Part shown: one piece after another, positions 48,010 to 57,191 of the stretch
Layout of the letters: each line of letters begins with the position of its first letter
How positions within the stretch are numbered: position 1 is the first letter of the stretch
Origin: Rhodobacter sp.
GTDB lineage: Bacteria; Pseudomonadota; Alphaproteobacteria; Rhodobacterales; Rhodobacteraceae
Assembly: GCA_027490955.1 (NCBI GenBank)
Contig: JAIXXB010000003.1
Location: 1-64,000, forward strand
Reading direction: 5' to 3'
Length of the DNA: 64,000 nt
Translations under genes and position numbers: made by a program
The notes under the pieces: generated by a model
The model's database searches: none
Told to the model about the DNA's origin: nothing
The model's input: only the letters and a program-made list of their open reading frames with translations

Positions 48010-49302
48010 ATGAGTGCCAGCCGTGACGTAGGCTTTTTCAGCGAAACTCTGGCCAGCCGCGATGCGGAACTGTTTGGGGCCATCACCAAAGAATTGGGCC
48101 GTCAGCGCCATGAGATCGAACTGATCGCATCTGAAAACATCGTCAGCCGCGCCGTGATGGAAGCGCAGGGTTCGGTGATGACGAACAAATATGCCGAAGG
48201 CTATCCGGGCAAGCGGTATTATGGCGGCTGCCAATATGTGGATATCGCCGAAAACTTGGCGATCGAGCGTGCCTGCCAATTGTTCGGCTGCAACTTTGCC
48301 AATGTGCAGCCCAATTCGGGCAGCCAAGCCAACCAAGGCGTGTTTTTGGCATTGCTGCAACCCCATGACACGATTTTGGGCATGTCGCTGGATGCGGGCG
48401 GCCATTTGACCCATGGGGCCGCGCCCAACCAATCGGGCAAGTGGTTCAAGGCCGTGCAATACGGCGTGCGCAAGCAAGATTTGCAACTGGATTATGATCA
48501 GGTGCAGGCACTGGCAAGCGAGCATAAGCCAAAGCTGATCATCGCGGGCGGCAGCGCTATCCCGCGCATTATCGATTTTGCGCGGATGCGCGAAATTGCC
48601 GATTCGGTCGGCGCCTATCTGTTGGTCGATATGGCGCATTTCGCGGGGCTTGTGGCGGCGGGCCTGTATCCCAGCCCCTTCCCCCATGCCCATGTTGCCA
48701 CCACCACCACGCATAAAACCCTGCGCGGCCCGCGCGGCGGCATGATTTTGACCAATGACGAGGCGCTTGCGAAAAAGTTCAATTCGGCGATTTTCCCTGG
48801 CATTCAGGGAGGCCCGCTGATGCATGTGATCGCCGCCAAAGCTGTCGCCTTTGGCGAGGCGCTGCGACCCGAGTTCAAAACCTATCAGGCGCAGGTCATC
48901 AAAAACGCCCAAGCCTTGGCCGATCAATTGATGAAGGGCGGGCTTGGCACTGTGACGTCGGGCACGGATACCCACCTGATGCTGGTCGATCTGCGCCCCA
49001 AAGGCGTGACGGGCAGCGCCACCGAAAAGGCACTGGGCCGCGCCCATATCACCTGCAACAAAAACGGCATTCCCTTTGATACCGAAAAGCCCACCATCAC
49101 CAGCGGCATCCGTCTTGGCACGCCCGCAGGCACCACGCGCGGCTTTGCCGAGGCCGAATTCCGCCTGATTGGCGATTGGATTGTCGAGGTGGTGGACGGG
49201 CTGGCCAAGAACGGCGAAGACGGCAATGGCACCGTGGAAGCATCGGTCAAAGCCCGCGTCGAGGCCCTGTGCGAGCGGTTCCCGATTTATCCAGATTTGT
49301 AA
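48010..49302 (+). CDS. glyA: Serine hydroxymethyltransferase
   Basis: Interconverts serine and glycine with tetrahydrofolate. The 430-residue PLP enzyme has [36 protein letters not shown], and the PLP lysine K236 in [14 protein letters not shown]. The ATG at 48010 follows AAAGGAG. It lies 7 kb from the gcv operon, with which it cooperates in glycine/one-carbon flow. A TTTGCAAA octamer overlaps its ribosome-binding site but is probably fortuitous. Confidence 0.97.
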   Translation: MSASRDVGFFSETLASRDAELFGAITKELGRQRHEIELIASENIVSRAVMEAQGSVMTNKYAEGYPGKRYYGGCQYVDIAENLAIERACQLFGCNFANVQPNSGSQANQGVFLALLQPHDTILGMSLDAGGHLTHGAAPNQSGKWFKAVQYGVRKQDLQLDYDQVQALASEHKPKLIIAGGSAIPRIIDFARMREIADSVGAYLLVDMAHFAGLVAAGLYPSPFPHAHVATTTTHKTLRGPRGGMILTNDEALAKKFNSAIFPGIQGGPLMHVIAAKAVAFGEALRPEFKTYQAQVIKNAQALADQLMKGGLGTVTSGTDTHLMLVDLRPKGVTGSATEKALGRAHITCNKNGIPFDTEKPTITSGIRLGTPAGTTRGFAEAEFRLIGDWIVEVVDGLAKNGEDGNGTVEASVKARVEALCERFPIYPDL

Positions 49303-49325
49303 GACTGGGGCGCAGCACCCAAACC

Positions 49326-49575
49326 ATGGAACGCGCGCTGGGCTACTTTGCCCGCGCGCGTTTGCCATTTTGGGCCGTGCATGGTGGATGCCCTTGCCCC
49401 TTGCCGCGCTGCTGGCCAGCCTTGCGCTGTCGAGTGCCGAAAATCTCGGCACATTAACGGGCACTTGGATTTACGCAGGCCAAGCACGGCTGGAATTGGT
49501 GTCGCTGGCCAAAATCGGGGCTTGGTATTTGCTGCTGTTTGCCGCCTTCGTCACCGTAACCATCGTGCTGCGGGG
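49326..49575 (+). pseudogene. Remnant of a DUF817-family membrane protein gene
   Basis: Between glyA and the next gene, a plus-strand frame encodes MPLPLAALLASLALSSAEN, GTLTGTWIYAGQARLELVS and AKIGAWYLLLFAAFVTVTI. This is the C-terminal end of DUF817 proteins, which usually have about 260-290 residues. In another frame just upstream (49326-49386) GYFARARLPFWAVHGG may belong to the preceding segment, which implies a frameshift near 49387. The first two-thirds of the family are missing and glyA ends only 23 bp before, so this is a decayed remnant. Confidence 0.6.
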
Positions 49576-49593
49576 CGCGTTGAACGCAGCCCC

Positions 49594-49959
49594 TCACACA
49601 GCCCCGCGCAGCCACCACAGCGCGAAAAATACCGCCGCGCCAACCACCACGATCAGCGCCGCCCAAGAGGCCGCAACCAGCCACCACGCATGCAGCGTGC
49701 GGCGTTGCACCAGCGGCGTCAGATGCGCAATGCACAGTTTGGCATCGCGGCTCAGGGATGCGCCGTCCAATTGCTTGGCCAGCTTGGGTTGTTGCAGCAT
49801 GGCCTCTGCCTGTGCAAGACGCCCTGCCGCCGCGCGCACACGCCGTGGCAGCAACCGCCCCCCACGGCGCAACTGCTCGGCCAAATCCGCGCCGCGCAGC
49901 CCCAGCCCCGCCTTCAGCATGCGCCCCACATGGGCAATATCGCGCGCCACATCATCCAT
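49594..49959 (-). CDS. Hypothetical protein with C-terminal membrane anchor
   Basis: A 121-residue product, mostly helical and rich in Arg, Leu and Ala, with a single hydrophobic segment near the C-terminus (about 93-117, WWLVAASWAALIVVVGAAVFFALWW). The N-terminal 90 residues (MDDVARDIAHVGRMLKAGLG, AAAGRLAQAEAMLQQPKLAK) would be cytoplasmic in a tail-anchored layout. I do not recognise the family. It is divergent from the esterase gene (54 bp apart). Confidence 0.6.
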   Translation of the reverse strand: MDDVARDIAHVGRMLKAGLGLRGADLAEQLRRGGRLLPRRVRAAAGRLAQAEAMLQQPKLAKQLDGASLSRDAKLCIAHLTPLVQRRTLHAWWLVAASWAALIVVVGAAVFFALWWLRGAV

Positions 49960-50013
49960 AGGCCAAGGCTAACCGCGCCTTGAAGGGCGCGCAAGCCTGC
50001 GCTAGGCTTAACT

Positions 50014-50790
50014 ATGCTTGCCAGCCTTCATCATTCTGCCAGCGGCGCTGTTTCTGCCCCGCCCCTGATCATCGCCCATGGTCTGTTCGGCTCGGCCCGC
50101 AACTGGGGCGTGATCGCGCGCCGCTTGGCCGTGACGCGCGATGTGATCGCGGTTGATATGCGCAACCATGGCAACAGCCCGCATAACGCCGCGCACAGCT
50201 ATCCCGATTTGGCCGCCGATTTGGCCGAAACCATCCGCCACATCGGCGCGCCTGTTGACCTTTTGGGCCATTCCATGGGCGGCAAGGCGGCGATGCAATT
50301 GGCGCTGACCACTGGTGCATTGCTGCGCCGCCTGATCGTGGCCGATATCGCGCCCGTGGCCTATCGCCACGATCAATCCCGCCATATTGACGCGATGCAG
50401 GCGTTGGATTTGGCGGCCCTCTCCTCGCGCGCGCAGGCTGACGCACAGCTTGCCCCCATGGTCACCGACCCCGCGCTGCGGGCATTTTTTCTGCAATCGC
50501 TTGATCTGCGATCCAGCCCCGCCACGTGGAAGCTGAACCTGCCCGCGTTGAAAGATCAGATGGATTTGATCGTGGGCTGGCCCGAAACCGCGGGGCAATT
50601 TTTAGGCCCCACGCTGTTTCTGACGGGGGCCACTTCGCATTATGTCCTGCCCGAATATCGCCCCAAAATCCAAGCCCTGTTTCCCAAAGCGCGCTTTGCC
50701 AAACTGGCAGACGCGGGGCATTGGCTGCATGCCGAAAAGCCCCGCGAATTTGAAGAAACAGCGCGCGCGTTTCTGGATGCTGATTTATAA
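50014..50790 (+). CDS. Alpha/beta hydrolase, YbfF-like esterase
   Basis: A 258-residue serine hydrolase of the alpha/beta fold. The oxyanion region is IIAHGLFGSARNWGVIARRL, the acidic loop is VDMRNHGNSPH, and the nucleophile elbow is GHSMGGKAA with Ser at about residue 88. The catalytic His is in DAGHWLHAEKP near the C-terminus. The pattern matches YbfF of E. coli, an acyl-CoA or short-chain esterase. The natural substrate is unknown. Confidence 0.85.
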   Translation: MLASLHHSASGAVSAPPLIIAHGLFGSARNWGVIARRLAVTRDVIAVDMRNHGNSPHNAAHSYPDLAADLAETIRHIGAPVDLLGHSMGGKAAMQLALTTGALLRRLIVADIAPVAYRHDQSRHIDAMQALDLAALSSRAQADAQLAPMVTDPALRAFFLQSLDLRSSPATWKLNLPALKDQMDLIVGWPETAGQFLGPTLFLTGATSHYVLPEYRPKIQALFPKARFAKLADAGHWLHAEKPREFEETARAFLDADL

Positions 50791-51282
50791 TCAGCCTTGC
50801 GCGCGCCACATCCGCAGCAGCAGCCCATCTTTCTTGATGACCTGATGATAGAGCGCTGCCAAAACATGGACTGCGAGCAGCGCGACGATGACAGGCTTGA
50901 CTGTGCCATGCACTTCGCCCGCCTGCAAAACACCACCATACCATGCGGCCATTCCCGTCAGCGGTGCCCCGATCATAATGGCATAGAAAATCCAATGCAC
51001 CGCCTCGCCCGCGACCACCTGCAGGCGGGGTTGGCCTGCAATCGGCGCAGGCACACCGCGCGCGGCGCGCAGATACAGCCGCCACAGCGCAAAAAGCAAC
51101 ACCGCAACGCCCGCAATGATATGGCCCCAGACCAGCAGGGTCATCTGGGTTGCGCCCGTCTCGGTAAAGGCGTCCCACGCCTCGGCCATCGATTCCCCAA
51201 AGACGATCTGAAACAAAATCAAAACGGCAATACCCCAATGCAGCCAGATTTGCTGGCGTGAATATCCCAGTGGTTTGGCCAT
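50791..51282 (-). CDS. Cytochrome b561 family protein
   Basis: A 163-residue membrane protein with four predicted helices (about 11-31, 47-66, 91-110 and 127-147). Candidate heme-ligating histidines are in WLHWGIAVLIL, VWGHIIAGVAVLL, EAVHWIFYAIMIGAPLTG, and VHVLAALYHQVIKKDG, the usual arrangement of bacterial b561 proteins, which oxidise quinol or move superoxide electrons. The start ATG follows AGGAGAG. It converges on the esterase gene with no intergenic space. Confidence 0.9.
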   Translation of the reverse strand: MAKPLGYSRQQIWLHWGIAVLILFQIVFGESMAEAWDAFTETGATQMTLLVWGHIIAGVAVLLFALWRLYLRAARGVPAPIAGQPRLQVVAGEAVHWIFYAIMIGAPLTGMAAWYGGVLQAGEVHGTVKPVIVALLAVHVLAALYHQVIKKDGLLLRMWRAQG

Positions 51283-51338
51283 AAAACTCTCCTATCGATG
51301 ATGGCAATGGCGCAGCATCTGCCTGCAGCGCGCGGGAT

Positions 51339-51656
51339 TCAAGCCAGCAATGCAAAGCCCGCGCCATAGGCCGAAGCCCCCGCCAAAGTGGCCAAAACCA
51401 CCGAACGGCTGGGCAAATATACCGCCAGAACCGCCGCGCTGCCAATCAGCGCAGGCAAGGTTCGGCCTGCAGCAACCTCGGGCAAGATCGATGCCGCAAA
51501 TAACGTGGCAATGGCCGCAACCCCCGTGGCCGCGAAGAATCGCGCCAACGCGCCGCCTGCGCCTATGCGCGCCAAATCCATCCGCAAAGGCAGCGCGCGC
51601 AAGGCCCAGACACAGGCCCCAACCAGCGCGATCAAGGCAAAAATCTCAACCCGCAT
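51339..51656 (-). CDS. AzlD-family branched-chain amino acid exporter subunit
   Basis: A 105-residue membrane protein with about three to four helices. It has the AzlD pattern ALVGACVWALRALPL at the N-terminus, GVAAIATLFAASILP in the middle, and ends with a hydrophobic tail (GASAYGAGFALLA). It overlaps the AzlC gene by 11 bp. In this family the small AzlD and the larger AzlC act together in export of branched-chain amino acids or analogues. Substrate not determined. Confidence 0.87.
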   Translation of the reverse strand: MRVEIFALIALVGACVWALRALPLRMDLARIGAGGALARFFAATGVAAIATLFAASILPEVAAGRTLPALIGSAAVLAVYLPSRSVVLATLAGASAYGAGFALLA

Positions 51657-52368
51657 TTTGCCCCCGCATCATCGTGCCCAGCGCTGCACCCAAAATCATG
51701 CCCGCCATAATCCCCGCCGTGGGCGACAGTGCCACGCTCGCCAGCGCCGTGCCCGCCAGCGCCGCCGCAATCACGGGCAATTGCGCGCGTTTCAAAATCG
51801 ACAGCAACAGCGCCAAAAACAACGCCGTCAACATAAAGCCAAGCCCTGCATCCAGCGCAGGCCATGCCGCCAGCGCCCCCGCCCCTGCCAAGGCCCCCAG
51901 CGCCGTGCCGCCCACCCATGCCGCATAGGCCACCAGCGCCAGCGCCGCGATAAACCCCGATGTCAGACGCTGCCCACGCGCAATCGCCCCCAAACCCGCG
52001 CCAAACACCTCATCGGTCAGACCAAAGCCCCAGATCATCGCCCCGCGTGGCGGCTGATCCAACCCCGCACTGCGCAAAAGGCTGGGGCCATACAGCACAT
52101 GGCGCAGGCTCATCCCCACCAAAGTGGCCACCATCACCCAAAACCCCGCCCCTGCCGCAATCAGCGCAATGGCCATAAACTGCGCCGCCCCCGAATACAT
52201 CAGCAGCGACATGGCCACCGCCTCAATGGGCGATAGCCCCGCCTTTGTCGCCGCCACGCCAAAAGAAAAGGCAATCGGCAGATAGCCCAGCATGATGGGC
52301 AAACCCACCAGCACACCGCGGCGGATGTCTTGCGCGCGCCCCGCTTGCGCGCCCTCATCTTGCGCCAT
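51646..52368 (-). CDS. AzlC-family branched-chain amino acid exporter subunit
   Basis: A 240-residue membrane protein of the AzlC type. Hallmarks: RRGVLVGLPIMLGYLPIAFS at the N-terminus, MSLLMYSGAAQFMAIALI at about 53-70, and MSLRHVLYGPSLL and TDEVFGAGL in the first half. About seven hydrophobic segments. I chose ATG 52368 (MAQDEGAQAGRAQ) because it gives the family length and has AAAGGG upstream. It forms a two-gene unit with AzlD. Confidence 0.9.
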   Translation of the reverse strand: MAQDEGAQAGRAQDIRRGVLVGLPIMLGYLPIAFSFGVAATKAGLSPIEAVAMSLLMYSGAAQFMAIALIAAGAGFWVMVATLVGMSLRHVLYGPSLLRSAGLDQPPRGAMIWGFGLTDEVFGAGLGAIARGQRLTSGFIAALALVAYAAWVGGTALGALAGAGALAAWPALDAGLGFMLTALFLALLLSILKRAQLPVIAAALAGTALASVALSPTAGIMAGMILGAALGTMMRGQNAG

Positions 52369-52455
52369 CTTGCGCCCTTTCACTTTGGCCCAAATATCCT
52401 TGGGGTGAATGGCCCAAAGGGCCAGAGGGGGCAAGCCCCCTTACCACCCCGCCCG

Positions 52456-55308
52456 CTATTCTGCGGCGGGCAGATATTCCTCTAGGGGCGGGCAGATGCA
52501 AATCAGATTGCGGTCGCCAAAGACATTATCGACACGGCCCACGGGCGGCCAGTATTTGTCAATGCGAAAGGCACCGGGCGGAAAGCAGCCCTGCGCGCGC
52601 GGATAGACGCGCGTCCACTCGGCCACCAAATCCTCGACAGTGTGCGGGGCGTGGCGCAGCGGGCTGTCTTCTGGTGCAATCTCGCCTGCTTCGACTGCTG
52701 CAATCTCGGCGCGGATCGCAAGTAAGGCTGTGACAAAGCGGTCAATCTCGGCCTTGGTCTCGCTCTCGGTGGGTTCGACCATCAGCGTGCCCGCCACGGG
52801 CCAACTCATGGTGGGGGCGTGAAACCCATTGTCAATCAATCGCTTGGCAATATCATCCACAGTCACCCCGCAGGCCGCAAAGGGGCGCGTGTCCAAAATA
52901 CATTCATGCGCCACACGGCCCTTATTGCCCATGAATAAGATAGGATAGGCCCCTTTCAGCTGTGCTGCGATGTAATTGGCATTCAAAATCGCCACCTTTG
53001 TCGCCTGCGTCAGCCCCGCCCCGCCCATCATCAAACAATAGGCCCAAGAGATCAGCAGAATCGAGGCCGAACCATAAGGCGCGGCCGAAACTGCCCCGCC
53101 GCGCGCGTCATCATCCTTTGCATCACGCGGATCGCGCGGCAGGTAGGGGGCCAGATGCGCCTTTACCCCTATCGGCCCCATACCAGGCCCGCCGCCGCCA
53201 TGCGGAATGGCAAAGGTCTTGTGCAGGTTCAAATGGCTGACATCGCTGCCAATCTCGCCGGGTTTAACCAGCCCCACCAGCGCATTCATATTTGCCCCGT
53301 CCAAGTAAACTTGCCCGCCATGCGCATGGGTGATGCGGCAAATCTCGCGCACTGTTTCCTCGAACACGCCATGGGTGCTGGGATAGGTGATCATGCAGGC
53401 GGCCAGCCGATCCCCCGCCTCTGCCGCCTTGGTGGCAAAATCCACCATATCCACATCGCCATTGGGTGCCGACTGCACCACCACCACCTCCATCCCCGCC
53501 ATCTGCGCCGATGCAGGGTTCGTGCCATGTGCCGACATTGGAATCAGGCAAATCTTGCGCTGGCTATCCCCGTTTGCGCGGTGATAGGCGGCAATGGTCA
53601 GCAGCCCCGCATATTCCCCCTGCGCGCCCGAATTGGGCTGCATGGAAAACGCCTCATACCCTGTGATTTCGCACAGCTTTTGCGTCAGATCACCAATCGC
53701 CTCGCTGTAACCTTGCACCTGATCGGCAGGGGCAAAGGGGTGGATGCTGGCAAATTCGGGCCAGGTGATGGGCATCATTTCCGCCGCTGCATTCAGCTTC
53801 ATCGTGCAAGAGCCCAAGGGGATCATCGCGCGATCCAGCGCCAAATCGCGGTCAGACAATCGGCGCATATAGCGCATCATTTCCGATTCTGCGCGGTTCA
53901 TGTGAAATACGGGATGGGTGAGAAATGGCGTATTTCTAAGCATCTGTTCAGGAAAGGCCAATTCCCCCCGATGCGGCGGCACGCCATCGATGCCAAAGGC
54001 GCGCAGCACGCGGGTCAGAATCTCTTCCGTTGTGGTTTCATCCACCGAAATCCCAACATGATCCGCGCCCACCTTGCGAAAGTTCAGCCCCTCGGCCCGC
54101 GCTGCGGCCAAAATACCTGCTTGGCCCACCCCCACCTCGACTGTAATCGTGTCAAAAAACGCATCGGGCGCTACTTTGGCCCCTGCCGCGCGCAGGGCGC
54201 GGGCCAGACGGCTGGCTGAAAAATGCACCCTCTCGGCAATGGCGCGCAGCCCCTTGGGCCCATGAAATACTGCGTAAAATCCTGCCATCACGGCCAGCAA
54301 TGCCTGCGCTGTGCAAACATTCGATGTGGCCTTTTCGCGGCGGATATGCTGCTCGCGGGTTTGCAGGGCAAGGCGCAGGGCGCGGTGGCCACGCGCGTCC
54401 ACCGACACGCCCACAATCCGGCCCGGCATGGCGCGCTTATAGCTCTCGCGGCAGGCGAAAAATGCCGCATGCGGCCCGCCAAAGCCCAAAGGCACGCCAA
54501 AACGCTGGCTTGACCCAATCGCAATATCCGCCCCCATCGCGCCCGCATCTTTCAACAGCACCAAGGCCAGCAGGTCTGTTGCCACAATCCCCAGCGCCCC
54601 CGCGCTGTGCAACGCGCTGATTTCGGGGGTGAAATCGCGGATATGGCCATAACTTCCGGGATATTGGAAAATCGCGCCGAACACCTGTTCAGCAACCAAA
54701 GCTTCGGGCGCGGCGACAGTGACAGCAATGCCCAAAGCCTGCGCGCGGGTTTTGATCACGGCAATGGTTTGCGGATGGCAGCCATGATCCACAAAGAACC
54801 CCAGCGCGGTTGATTTTGCAACGCGCTGCGCCATGGTCATCGCCTCTGCCGCTGCGGTTGCCTCGTCCAGCAGGCTGGCATTGGCCACGGGCAATCCCGT
54901 CAGGTCAGCCACCATGGTTTGATAGTTCAACAGCGCCTCAAGTCGGCCTTGGGCGATTTCGGGCTGATACGGGGTATAGGCCGTATACCACGCGGGATTT
55001 TCCAATATATTCCGTTGGATAGCGGGCGGTGTGACAGTGCCATAATAGCCCTGCCCGATCAGCGATGTCATCACCTTGTTCTTGGCCGCAACGCTGCGCA
55101 TTTTCGCCAAAAGATCGCTTTCAGACAAAGGATGCCATGACAGCGGCGCAGATTGGCGGATGCTGGCGGGCACGGTTTCATCCATCAGCGCCTCTAAACT
55201 GGGCGCGCCGACCACGCGCAGCATGTCGTCCATTTCATCTGGCGATGGGCCGATATGGCGGCGGTTTGCAAAATCGTCGGGGTTATAGGCAATGGGGGTG
55301 AAAGCCAT
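52456..55308 (-). CDS. gcvP: Glycine dehydrogenase (decarboxylating), P protein
   Basis: P protein of the glycine cleavage system: decarboxylates glycine and passes the aminomethyl group to the lipoyl arm of GcvH. The product is a single 950-residue chain, the fused form rather than the two-subunit gcvPA/gcvPB form. The PLP lysine is K697 in [16 protein letters not shown]. The N-terminal half starts with [18 protein letters not shown]. It is last in gcvT-gcvH-gcvP, 37 bp after gcvH, and is controlled by the glycine riboswitch ahead of gcvT. Confidence 0.97.
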   Translation of the reverse strand: MAFTPIAYNPDDFANRRHIGPSPDEMDDMLRVVGAPSLEALMDETVPASIRQSAPLSWHPLSESDLLAKMRSVAAKNKVMTSLIGQGYYGTVTPPAIQRNILENPAWYTAYTPYQPEIAQGRLEALLNYQTMVADLTGLPVANASLLDEATAAAEAMTMAQRVAKSTALGFFVDHGCHPQTIAVIKTRAQALGIAVTVAAPEALVAEQVFGAIFQYPGSYGHIRDFTPEISALHSAGALGIVATDLLALVLLKDAGAMGADIAIGSSQRFGVPLGFGGPHAAFFACRESYKRAMPGRIVGVSVDARGHRALRLALQTREQHIRREKATSNVCTAQALLAVMAGFYAVFHGPKGLRAIAERVHFSASRLARALRAAGAKVAPDAFFDTITVEVGVGQAGILAAARAEGLNFRKVGADHVGISVDETTTEEILTRVLRAFGIDGVPPHRGELAFPEQMLRNTPFLTHPVFHMNRAESEMMRYMRRLSDRDLALDRAMIPLGSCTMKLNAAAEMMPITWPEFASIHPFAPADQVQGYSEAIGDLTQKLCEITGYEAFSMQPNSGAQGEYAGLLTIAAYHRANGDSQRKICLIPMSAHGTNPASAQMAGMEVVVVQSAPNGDVDMVDFATKAAEAGDRLAACMITYPSTHGVFEETVREICRITHAHGGQVYLDGANMNALVGLVKPGEIGSDVSHLNLHKTFAIPHGGGGPGMGPIGVKAHLAPYLPRDPRDAKDDDARGGAVSAAPYGSASILLISWAYCLMMGGAGLTQATKVAILNANYIAAQLKGAYPILFMGNKGRVAHECILDTRPFAACGVTVDDIAKRLIDNGFHAPTMSWPVAGTLMVEPTESETKAEIDRFVTALLAIRAEIAAVEAGEIAPEDSPLRHAPHTVEDLVAEWTRVYPRAQGCFPPGAFRIDKYWPPVGRVDNVFGDRNLICICPPLEEYLPAAE

Positions 55309-55345
55309 AGCGGCACCTTTATGAATATACGTTCAGATTTCTGGG

Positions 55346-55705
55346 TCAGCCGATCAAATCGGCATATTCATCTTCGTCCATCAGATCATCCAGAACCGAA
55401 AGATCATCGACCCGCATCTTGAAAAACCACGCCACGCCCGTGGGATCTTCGTTCACAAGTTCTGGATTCTCGACGATTTTTTGGTTCACGGCGACGATTT
55501 CACCATCCAAAGGTGCCAGAATATCCGATGCGGCCTTCACGCTTTCGATCACCACCACATCATCGCCTGCGGTGACCATAGTTTCCACTTCGGGCAGTTC
55601 AACAAACACCACATCGCCCAGTTGCGTGGCCGCATATTCGGTGATGCCAACCACCACCAAATCGCCCTCGACGCGCAGCCATTCGTGGTCTTTCGTGTAT
55701 TTCAT
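55346..55705 (-). CDS. gcvH: Glycine cleavage system H protein
   Basis: Lipoylated shuttle protein of the glycine cleavage system. The 119-residue chain begins MKYTKDHEWLRVEGD and has the lipoylation site K57 in VVIESVKAASDI, with GEIVAVNQKIVENPELVNEDP after it. Length is slightly short of the usual 125-130, but all motifs are present. It lies 8 bp after gcvT and 37 bp before gcvP. Confidence 0.97.
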   Translation of the reverse strand: MKYTKDHEWLRVEGDLVVVGITEYAATQLGDVVFVELPEVETMVTAGDDVVVIESVKAASDILAPLDGEIVAVNQKIVENPELVNEDPTGVAWFFKMRVDDLSVLDDLMDEDEYADLIG

Positions 55706-55713
55706 GATCGCTC

Positions 55714-56877
55714 CTATCGTTTGTAACTTGTGGGGTGAAACGGCACTGCGCAGACGCGCAGCGGTGTCGGTTTTCCGCGCAAATCGCCCGCGATCTGCGT
55801 GCCAATCGTGCCGTAACTGGGCGGCAGATAGCCCATGGCAATCGGGGCGTTCAGGCTGGGGCCAAACCCGCCCGAGGTGATGCGCCCAACCTGCGCCGCC
55901 CCGTCCAGCAGCACAGTGCCTTCGCGCATCGGCGCGCGGCCTTCGGGGCGCAGCCCAACGCGCAAGCGGCTGACGCCATTGGATAATTCATCCAATATCC
56001 GTGCCGCGCCCGCAAATCCGCCCGCCCGCGCCCCGCCCGCGCGCCGCACCTTTTGAATGGCCCAAGCCAGCCCTGCCTCGACGGGCGAGGTGGTTTCATC
56101 AATGTCATGCCCATACAGCGGCATCCCCGCCTCAAGGCGCAGGCTGTCGCGCGCGCCAAGGCCAATGGGGGCCACTGCCTGCATGGCCAGCAGGCGGCTG
56201 GCAAAGGCGGCCACTTGCGGCACAGGGATCGAGATTTCGAACCCATCCTCGCCCGTATAGCCCGACCGCGACACCCAAATATCGCCAAAAATCCGCGCCT
56301 GCATAAAGCGCATATTGGCCGTTTCGGGAATGATCTGCGCCAGCGCCGCCTCGGCCAGCGGCCCTTGCAGCGCCAGCAGCGCCCTATCTGAACACATGGT
56401 CAGCTTGGCGCAGCGAAGATGCGCCTGCAGATGCGCAAAATCCGCCGCTTTGCAGGCGGCATTGACCACAATCAGAAAATGATCCCCGCGATGGGCGATC
56501 ATCAGGTCATCCAAAATCCCGCCTGCGTCATTGGTCAGCATACCATAGCGCTGGTGCCACGGCGCAAGGCCCGCCACATCAATCGGCATCAACCGTTCCA
56601 AATCCAGCGCCAATTCTTCCATCGTTCCAATTGGATAGGCCAGAATCTGCCCCATATGGGATACATCGAACAGCCCCGCCTTGGCGCGCGTGTGCAGATG
56701 TTCGCCCATTACGCCCATTGGATATTGCACAGGCATATCATAGCCCGCAAAGCCCACCATTTTGCCGCCCAATTCCAGATGCACATCATGCAGCGGCAGC
56801 CGCAAAAGCCCAGAGTTTTGATCGCTCACATCCGCCCCCAGCATCGCGTGGCCATAGGCCAGCACCGTTACAGGCAT
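55714..56877 (-). CDS. gcvT: Aminomethyltransferase (glycine cleavage T protein)
   Basis: T protein of the glycine cleavage system; transfers the methylene unit from GcvH to tetrahydrofolate. The 387-residue product has GLFDVSHMGQILAY (about 69-82), SGYTGEDGFEIS and GARDSLRLEAGMPLYGHDID, all characteristic. The start ATG 56877 follows AAGG; a start 11 codons later is possible and would match the shorter N-terminus of some relatives. It is the first gene of the gcv operon, 14 bp after a tandem glycine riboswitch. Confidence 0.95.
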   Translation of the reverse strand: MPVTVLAYGHAMLGADVSDQNSGLLRLPLHDVHLELGGKMVGFAGYDMPVQYPMGVMGEHLHTRAKAGLFDVSHMGQILAYPIGTMEELALDLERLMPIDVAGLAPWHQRYGMLTNDAGGILDDLMIAHRGDHFLIVVNAACKAADFAHLQAHLRCAKLTMCSDRALLALQGPLAEAALAQIIPETANMRFMQARIFGDIWVSRSGYTGEDGFEISIPVPQVAAFASRLLAMQAVAPIGLGARDSLRLEAGMPLYGHDIDETTSPVEAGLAWAIQKVRRAGGARAGGFAGAARILDELSNGVSRLRVGLRPEGRAPMREGTVLLDGAAQVGRITSGGFGPSLNAPIAMGYLPPSYGTIGTQIAGDLRGKPTPLRVCAVPFHPTSYKR

Positions 56878-56890
56878 AACGCCTTATGGT

Positions 56891-57058
56891 GCCCCCTCTG
56901 TCCCTGCCCAGCCAAAAAGCTGGGCGCCTGAGATCGTTATCCCTTCGGCGGGCGCACGCGCCACTCTCCAGAGCTTCGCTGCCAGAACGGTTCATTTGCC
57001 TGAGAGTTTACCGGGGCGGTTGCTCCTTCGGCATTCGACTGAACGAATTCTCCCGATC
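56891..57058 (-). promoter_or_regulatory. Tandem glycine riboswitch upstream of gcvT
   Basis: Two glycine aptamers in series on the minus strand. Aptamer 1 has GGGAGA near 57055-57049, GCCGAAGGAGCAA at 57032-57020 and CTCTCAGGCAAA at 57006-56995. Aptamer 2 has GGAGAG at 56969-56964, GCCGAAGGGATAAC at 56949-56936, and ATCTCAGGC at 56934-56926, closing with GGGACAGAG near 56893-56905. These are the conserved cores of the glycine class. Glycine should turn on gcvTHP expression. The gcvT start follows 14 bases downstream, so control of translation initiation is plausible. Confidence 0.93.
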
Positions 57059-57191
57059 TGACGCCTTATTGGTAGCCAGCCCAGCGCCCAAGGGCAAGGG
57101 CGAAAATCGACCCATTGCCGATTTTTAGCGACAGGGGCAAAGCCCCGCCCAAAGCAGGGGCAGGCCCCCTAGGCCAAAGGGTCAGCAAGGG

